Source: Paenibacillus solani (GTDB taxonomy: Bacteria; Bacillota; Bacilli; Paenibacillales; Paenibacillaceae). Taken from it: 64,000 nt of DNA. Shown piece after piece: positions 59,330-64,000 of this stretch. The notes under the pieces were generated by a model. It was not told the DNA's origin. It did no database searches and saw only the letters and a list, made by a program, of their open reading frames with translations. The stretch lies in the NCBI RefSeq assembly GCF_001277345.1, contig NZ_LIUT01000001.1:2384419-2448418 (forward strand), given 5' to 3'. How positions within the stretch are numbered: the first letter of the stretch is position 1; each line of letters begins with the position of its first letter. The translations under genes and the position numbers were made by a program.

Positions 59330-60853
59330 ATGCGCAACCGAAAACCTCGAAATCAGTTTCGCCGGATTATGAAACCAAACGGATCCGATATAGAACGCAG
59401 TTCCTCTTCGAAACTGTTGGACGAAGAATCTCTGCGTTCCAAGTTTTCTTCTTCTGCCGATGTTGTTTTCAAATCCTTCCCGGAAACTCAAGACTCTCTC
59501 CCGGTACGAATACTGTATAGCGAAGGATTGATTGATTCCAGGGTTATGACTCAATATGTGCTGCCTGATCTGATGGATAAATTGAAGCGTTTCCATAATT
59601 GGGAGTCCCTGGCTAGAGATTTGGAAAACTCGATGCAATGGAGCAAAATCGAGCAGCTCGATGACATTGAAAAGCTCTTGTTCTCTGGACGGGTGATTTT
59701 ATATCCTCCTAATGTAACCAGCTGTTATTCCATTGATATCGCCGACCTTCCTAATCGACAACCCGAAGAGTCCAACACGGAGGTTTCAATCAAAGGAGCG
59801 AGAGATGCTTTTACGGAGAATCTGAATACAAATGTGGCACTTGTTCGAAAAAGACTGTGTACAGCCTCACTCCACAATGAGAAATGGACGATCGGAGTTC
59901 GCAGCCAAACGAGAGTAGCGCTGTTGTATATATCGGATATCATAAATCCGCACTTCATTGACGAGGCTAAACGACGATTAGAGGGGATCAAAGTCGATGC
60001 ACTAGTAACCAGCGGTCAACTGGAGGAGGCAATTTCTGATTCATCCCTCTCCTTGTTTCCGCTTGTCGATTATATCGGGAGACCGGATTTTGTCGTTGAG
60101 AATTTGCTCCGTGGCCGTTTTGTCATCTTAGTGGATGGTTCGCCAATGGCCATGATTGGACCTTGCAATTTGCTGGAGCTGTTAAAAACCCCCGAAGATT
60201 CCTATTTTCCTTACCATTTCGTCATCTTCGAGCGACTCCTGAGAATACTGGGCCTCCTGCTTGCCATTATGCTTCCAGGATTCTGGGTTGCCTTAACATG
60301 CTATAACATGGATCAGCTTCCCTTTTTGCTCCTTGCAACCGTCACCGTCTCACGATTCGGGCTTCCGCTATCCGCCCCTATAGAGATCCTGTTGATGCTG
60401 GGCATGTTTGAATTATTCAGAGAGGCTGGCATCCGGCTGCCCAAAGCTGTCGGTCAAACTCTTGCGGTCTTAGGTGGCTTAATTATCGGTGATGCCGCCA
60501 TCCGTGCGGGCCTGACGTCACCAACCATGCTGGTAGTTTCAGCCACAACGGCAGTTGCAACCTTCACCTTGGTCAATCAGACACTTAGCGGAACTGTCAG
60601 CATTATTCGTCTATATGTGTTGCTGTGGTCTTCCTTGCTTGGCATGCTCGGATTCTTTATTGGAATATTCAGTATCATTGCATACCTCTCCGTATTGGAA
60701 TCCTTCGGGCTTCCGTATCTTGCTCCTCTATCACCACTGACTTTCAAGGATCTAATGAGTTCTCTCTTGAAAAAACCGTGGGCTTTCAACAAAGAAAGAC
60801 CCGAAATGCTTAAAACGATAGATAACACAACTAAAGAGAAGGAACCTGTATGA
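59330..60853 (+). CDS. Spore germination receptor A subunit (GerAA/GerKA family)
   Basis: A 507-residue protein. The N-terminal cytoplasmic domain (~300 residues) includes VRILYSEGLIDSRVMTQYVLPDL, VIKGARDAFTENLNTNVALVRKRL-like sequence and FPLVDYIGRPDFVVENLLRGRFVILVDGSP. Four or five membrane helices follow (LLRILGLLLAIMLPGFWVAL to IGIFSIIAYLSVLESFGLPYLAPLSP). It begins 3 bases after gerB and ends 1 base before gerC. It forms the ion channel-like part of the receptor. Confidence 0.96.
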   Translation: MRNRKPRNQFRRIMKPNGSDIERSSSSKLLDEESLRSKFSSSADVVFKSFPETQDSLPVRILYSEGLIDSRVMTQYVLPDLMDKLKRFHNWESLARDLENSMQWSKIEQLDDIEKLLFSGRVILYPPNVTSCYSIDIADLPNRQPEESNTEVSIKGARDAFTENLNTNVALVRKRLCTASLHNEKWTIGVRSQTRVALLYISDIINPHFIDEAKRRLEGIKVDALVTSGQLEEAISDSSLSLFPLVDYIGRPDFVVENLLRGRFVILVDGSPMAMIGPCNLLELLKTPEDSYFPYHFVIFERLLRILGLLLAIMLPGFWVALTCYNMDQLPFLLLATVTVSRFGLPLSAPIEILLMLGMFELFREAGIRLPKAVGQTLAVLGGLIIGDAAIRAGLTSPTMLVVSATTAVATFTLVNQTLSGTVSIIRLYVLLWSSLLGMLGFFIGIFSIIAYLSVLESFGLPYLAPLSPLTFKDLMSSLLKKPWAFNKERPEMLKTIDNTTKEKEPV

Positions 60854-60854
60854 G

Positions 60855-62054
60855 ATGAGAAGCTGCATCAGCATCATAAAATTCATGTGGTTAATGATAG
60901 TACTCAATATGCTCACGGGCTGCTGGGACATCAAAGAAGTGCAAGACATGAACTACATCACAGCGATTGGCATTGACCAAGAGGATGGTAATTTTATCGT
61001 TTACACGCAGATGATGGACTTTTCATCCGTGGCCAAAAGCGAATCGGGAAAGACGGATAAGCCCGTCCAAGTATGGACGTCCAAAACCAGTGGCAAGACG
61101 TTCGATATGGCAATAAACGCCATGTATAATTCGGCGCAGGTACGCACAAGCTGGAGCCACGTCTCTTGCATTCTCATTAGTAATAATGTATTGAAATCGA
61201 ATGTTCTAACCAAACTGGATACCATCGGTCGCTATCAGGAAATTCGGATGACGCCATGGGTATATGGAACAGAAGAATCAATTGAACATTTGTTTAATGT
61301 TCCCGCGTTCTTTAATCTCTCTCCATTAAATACGTTGGCTCATGAACCTGCCGAGGAGTATAAGCAGAGATCCTATATTTTGCCGCTTCGATATTTCGAC
61401 TTCATGTCCTTGATGACAGAACCAGCCACTACGGTGCTCCTTCCTAGTCTATCGGTCGATAACAAGACTTGGAGTCTAAATCAAAAAGAAAATCCGAAGC
61501 TGACTATTAACGGAGTATTCGCGATATCTAAAGGAGTATCCAAAGGCTTATTCACCAATGACAAACTCACAGGTTTACGCTGGTTAGAAACCAGCACAAA
61601 ACGCTCACCGCTGCCAATCACAAATAAAAACGGTGAGTATGCTGGAGTCGTGGTATTGACCAAACCTAAAGTTCGTAAGAAATTAGACATAGTCAACGGA
61701 ATACCCAAATACCGGGTACATGTAAAGTTGCACGGTAATGTAGTAGAAGCTCTTAATGACCTAAACAAAACTCAACTAGAAAAGCTGGTTGCATCCGAGG
61801 TACGTGATGAAATCCTGGCTACGTTTAAAAATGGAGTGGCTGTAGATACGGACCTGTACAGCTTGGAGCATGTGTTGTTTAAGAAGGACACCCATCTTTG
61901 GAAAAATATCAATAAGTCGTCAGCCCAGCCGATTGATCCAGATACGCTGGCAACCGTTCATGTAGAGGTCCATCTGGATCATGCAGGCATGAAATTGCTG
62001 CACCATCACAATGGCCCCATTACTCCTGACGCCCAATACGAAACTGACTACTGA
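60855..62054 (+). CDS. Spore germination receptor C subunit, lipoprotein (GerAC/GerKC family)
   Basis: A 399-residue lipoprotein. The signal peptide ends in LTGC, and the family hallmark GCWD follows directly, then NYITAIGIDQEDGNFIVYTQMMDFSS. Middle landmarks: NAMYNSAQVRTSWSHVSCILISNNVLKSN and the EIRMTPWVYGTEESIEHLF segment; the end has KNGVAVDTDLYSLEHVLFKKDTHLWKN. It anchors the receptor at the outer face of the spore inner membrane. A terminator follows. Confidence 0.95.
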   Translation: MRSCISIIKFMWLMIVLNMLTGCWDIKEVQDMNYITAIGIDQEDGNFIVYTQMMDFSSVAKSESGKTDKPVQVWTSKTSGKTFDMAINAMYNSAQVRTSWSHVSCILISNNVLKSNVLTKLDTIGRYQEIRMTPWVYGTEESIEHLFNVPAFFNLSPLNTLAHEPAEEYKQRSYILPLRYFDFMSLMTEPATTVLLPSLSVDNKTWSLNQKENPKLTINGVFAISKGVSKGLFTNDKLTGLRWLETSTKRSPLPITNKNGEYAGVVVLTKPKVRKKLDIVNGIPKYRVHVKLHGNVVEALNDLNKTQLEKLVASEVRDEILATFKNGVAVDTDLYSLEHVLFKKDTHLWKNINKSSAQPIDPDTLATVHVEVHLDHAGMKLLHHHNGPITPDAQYETDY

Positions 62055-62085
62055 CGCTCTGCAATAGAACAAGAATATATCCAAT

Positions 62086-62123
62086 ACAGGCAGCCTGTCT
62101 TATCATCAAGAACGGCTGCCTGT
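62086..62123 (+). terminator. Germination operon terminator
   Basis: ACAGGCAGCC/GGCTGCCTGT arms around an 18-base loop, followed by TTGTTGC. Confidence 0.65.
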
Positions 62124-62160
62124 TTGTTGCGGATTATTCCCAATGTATATGATAAATGTC

Positions 62161-63021
62161 TTAATCGTTGTGGTTATCCAAGTGAACCACCATACCTGTT
62201 TTATCATCGGATTTTTTGAATCTTGCATGTGTCAAGCACTCCGGGTCAGCGTCTTCGATTTTCAGTAAGTCATGCGCATATTGCTCCAGGCCCTTCTCAA
62301 GTAAGCGCTGCGCGGTATATTCCCAATAGGATTGATCATTGGGTACATCCTTAGGAGGCCAGAATAGGCCATCCGTTAACAGAATTACGTGCGTTAATCG
62401 TGACTTGTTGATCTTTCCGTATTCTAGAAATCGAGTGGCTTCGGGCTCACCGTTCAGTACTCCATAACCTTCATCCGTGTTACTCTTAAAACGATTTTCC
62501 CTGATCGTGTCAATAACTGTCTCGTGCAGGTCTTTTTGACTTGATAATCCCTGACTCACACCTTCCTCCCATTTTGCGATAGCCGCGGATTCTAGATGAG
62601 CGACTTGTCTCCAGGTTAAAGGGCGAACTTCTCCATCTTGGTATACGGCAATAATCATGCAGTCGCCGGTCTGTATAAATTCCAATCGATCCTCATGAAG
62701 ACGTACAAGAGCCATCGCCGTACCCCAGAGCCCGTCTTTCTTCTCCATATCGATATTGGCTTTCAGCATAAGTTCTCTTAGCTTCTGGTTTGCCTCCGCA
62801 AAATGCTCTGTAAGCTGTTCAGCACAGCCCAGAGATTCGAAGTAATGCTTCACCGCTTGAGCAGCAATGAAGCCTCCGGTTTCCTTCTTGTCGCTGAGAT
62901 AGGGAACGATTGATGAAACCCCATCTAGCACGCCATATAAAGCAGCTCGCTCGTTTATGATAAGTGCATCTTCATTTAAGAAATGGATTCCCCTGTGTGT
63001 GAATTGCTCAATATTTACCAT
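62161..63021 (-). CDS. PP2C-like protein serine/threonine phosphatase
   Basis: A 286-residue Mg/Mn-dependent phosphatase. PP2C motifs in order: NEDALI (first metal Asp), YGVLDGVSS (second Asp), GTAMALV, QTGDCMIIAVYQDGE, ILLTDGLFWP, and KSDDKTGMVV near the end (metal Asp). The sequence between QTGDC and TDG is longer than in PrpC and lacks a kinase partner nearby. The ATG follows AGGAGGAG. It lies 31 bases after the DUF4184 gene and may be co-transcribed. The target protein is unknown. Confidence 0.85.
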   Translation of the reverse strand: MVNIEQFTHRGIHFLNEDALIINERAALYGVLDGVSSIVPYLSDKKETGGFIAAQAVKHYFESLGCAEQLTEHFAEANQKLRELMLKANIDMEKKDGLWGTAMALVRLHEDRLEFIQTGDCMIIAVYQDGEVRPLTWRQVAHLESAAIAKWEEGVSQGLSSQKDLHETVIDTIRENRFKSNTDEGYGVLNGEPEATRFLEYGKINKSRLTHVILLTDGLFWPPKDVPNDQSYWEYTAQRLLEKGLEQYAHDLLKIEDADPECLTHARFKKSDDKTGMVVHLDNHND

Positions 63022-63052
63022 TACGCTCCTCCTGTCGCCGATTCTATCTTAT

Positions 63053-63805
63053 TTACGAGATTAGCTGTTTGCTCCTTGCAGCCCTCCAAAACAGCAGACA
63101 TGTTATAAGCAGTGCAAGCAGGAAACTGCTAATTGCCGGGACGACAAGCTGCAGCACATAGGCCAGCCCTTCCCCTTCAACCACAGATACACATGCAATA
63201 AGCATAACTACAACATACACAGCGGCCATTACGCACCAGAAAGGGAAGCTCGAATAAGAAAAATGCTGTCTTGCCTGATGAGATACAAATAAATGACGGT
63301 GTATCCACCAGGCAATGAGTACCAAACCTATGAGACTGCTGCCATGCTGGCATATTTTATATATAGGAATTTGTATGAAACTGATATGTATGACTTGGGT
63401 GAGAAGAGGAATCTGATTGACGATCCATGCTCCCTTATGCGTAAACTGATCCCATAGCAGATGCGTACCTACGCCTGCCATTCCCAGCAAAGTCACCGTT
63501 AACCAGCCAATTGGAGTGGCCGGCAGCCTGCCGTCCCGATTCCACCGGTAAGGGAACCAGGAAGGTAAATAGACATATAGCACGGGTCGAACCACTGTCT
63601 CGAATATAATATACAGCAACACAACCAAGGGAAGATTAAACAGTAGAATCCCTAGTCCCTCATGACTCCATATGGCTGCAGCACGAAATCGCAAGAAATA
63701 CTCAAAATCCGGGGCCATGCATCCGATGATGAGAGCGGATACCGGTAAAGTCTTCTTCTTCCACCAAGACATCGTGATTACGGGGTGAGCGAATGTAAAC
63801 GGCAT
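63053..63805 (-). CDS. DUF4184 family membrane protein
   Basis: A 250-residue protein starting at ATG 63805 (MPFTFAHPVITMSWWKK) 5 bases after AGGAG. The start FTFAHPV, then GCMAPDFEYFLRF and later GTHLLWDQFTHKGAWI are hallmarks; the family is a phospholipase C/metal-dependent hydrolase-like membrane fold of unknown activity. Six or more hydrophobic segments. It precedes the PP2C gene on the same strand. Confidence 0.88.
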   Translation of the reverse strand: MPFTFAHPVITMSWWKKKTLPVSALIIGCMAPDFEYFLRFRAAAIWSHEGLGILLFNLPLVVLLYIIFETVVRPVLYVYLPSWFPYRWNRDGRLPATPIGWLTVTLLGMAGVGTHLLWDQFTHKGAWIVNQIPLLTQVIHISFIQIPIYKICQHGSSLIGLVLIAWWIHRHLFVSHQARQHFSYSSFPFWCVMAAVYVVVMLIACVSVVEGEGLAYVLQLVVPAISSFLLALLITCLLFWRAARSKQLIS

Positions 63806-63893
63806 GTTATCTCCTAACTGAGGTATAATACGATATCTAACCATCCATATTTTACTATTCTATCATTTACCAATGGCATAGGGATAACTTCGC

Positions 63894-63923
63894 CAAATAA
63901 AAAAGGACAGGCATCAGCCAGTC
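63894..63923 (-). terminator. Terminator for a gene to the right of the window
   Basis: GACTGGC-TGAT-GCCTGTC (one mismatch) followed by CTTTTTTATTT on the minus strand. The transcript must come from beyond 63930. Confidence 0.55.
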
Positions 63924-63929
63924 TGAAAT

Positions 63930-64000
63930 GTACCCCATAGAGTAGACACCTAAAAAAGGTCTATCCTACGGGGTACTTTTCTATATACTTAAGAAAATAA
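63930..64000 (-). mobile_element. Possible terminal part of an IS3-type insertion sequence
   Basis: The minus strand ends in TGTCTACTCTATGGGGTACA, close in pattern to IS3-family terminal repeats as I remember them. Just inside, a second diverged copy in inverse orientation (63959-63976, GTCTATCCTACGGGGTAC) could form a hairpin with it. Only 71 bases are visible, and no transposase is in the window. Confidence 0.35.

Noticed and set aside
1..64000. CRISPR arrays, tRNA/rRNA genes, prophage
   Set aside because: No regularly spaced direct repeats, tRNA cloverleaf or rRNA sequences and no phage structural gene run were seen; the tail-fibre-like lipoprotein stands alone.

Overview
The window looks like a chromosomal segment of an endospore-forming member of the Bacillales, most likely Paenibacillus or a close relative. 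The support is a gerB-gerA-gerC type germination operon, phosphosulfolactate genes with a sigma-K-like promoter, a ydaO-type c-di-AMP riboswitch in front of a kimA potassium importer, strong AGGAGG ribosome sites, and many short GC hairpins of the AAGCCGC/GCGGCTTTTTT kind. No rRNA, tRNA, CRISPR array or complete mobile element was seen. The last 70 bases resemble the end of an IS3-type element.

Layout from left to right. 1-4.7 kb: a truncated MarR regulator, an unlisted 32-residue ORF, an S66 LD-carboxypeptidase, and modA-modB (no modC) divergent from a helix-turn-helix/molybdate-binding regulator. 4.7-14.2 kb: a frameshifted DUF4181 membrane protein, a squalene/phytoene synthase-like protein, a secreted GH18 chitinase, an ECF sigma/anti-sigma pair, DinB, a kinase-like phosphotransferase, an NlpC/P60 protein and a glycosyltransferase remnant. 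14.4-18.5 kb: kimA under its riboswitch and a second ECF pair. 18.6-26.95 kb: one ten-gene operon behind a BirA box, carrying bioY, an acyl-CoA ligase, a thiolase, two MaoC-type proteins, an SDR, a complete ECF energising module (EcfA1, EcfA2, EcfT) and an FMN oxidoreductase. 27-36.8 kb: glyA with a divergent MocR regulator, benE-yggS, AlkD, lipoproteins and small stress or membrane genes. 37-41.5 kb: a YtrA-type GntR/ABC operon and a third ECF pair. 41.7-49.7 kb: an eight-gene operon with a consensus promoter and a closing terminator (acyl carrier protein, ATP-grasp ligase, GT-B glycosyltransferase, radical SAM/SPASM enzyme, three-part ABC exporter, uncharacterised last protein). 49.7-53.1 kb: comB, an MFS transporter and comA. 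53-64 kb: YitT protein, MATE pump with a terminator in its leader, a fourth ECF pair, the germination operon, a PP2C-like phosphatase and a DUF4184 membrane protein.

Two regions deserve most attention. The BirA-controlled operon contains candidates for activation, condensation, keto-reduction, dehydration and enoyl-reduction of an acyl-CoA, together with a dedicated biotin transporter. This reads as a CoA-based route to a pimeloyl-type biotin precursor, or as scavenging of one. The ACP/ATP-grasp/radical SAM/glycosyltransferase/ABC operon looks like an uncharacterised small-molecule pathway that charges a free-standing carrier protein and exports its product.

Start codons were moved inward for many genes where a ribosome site, riboswitch or promoter made the longest reading frame untenable. 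Family names come from motif recognition by eye. No database search was run.
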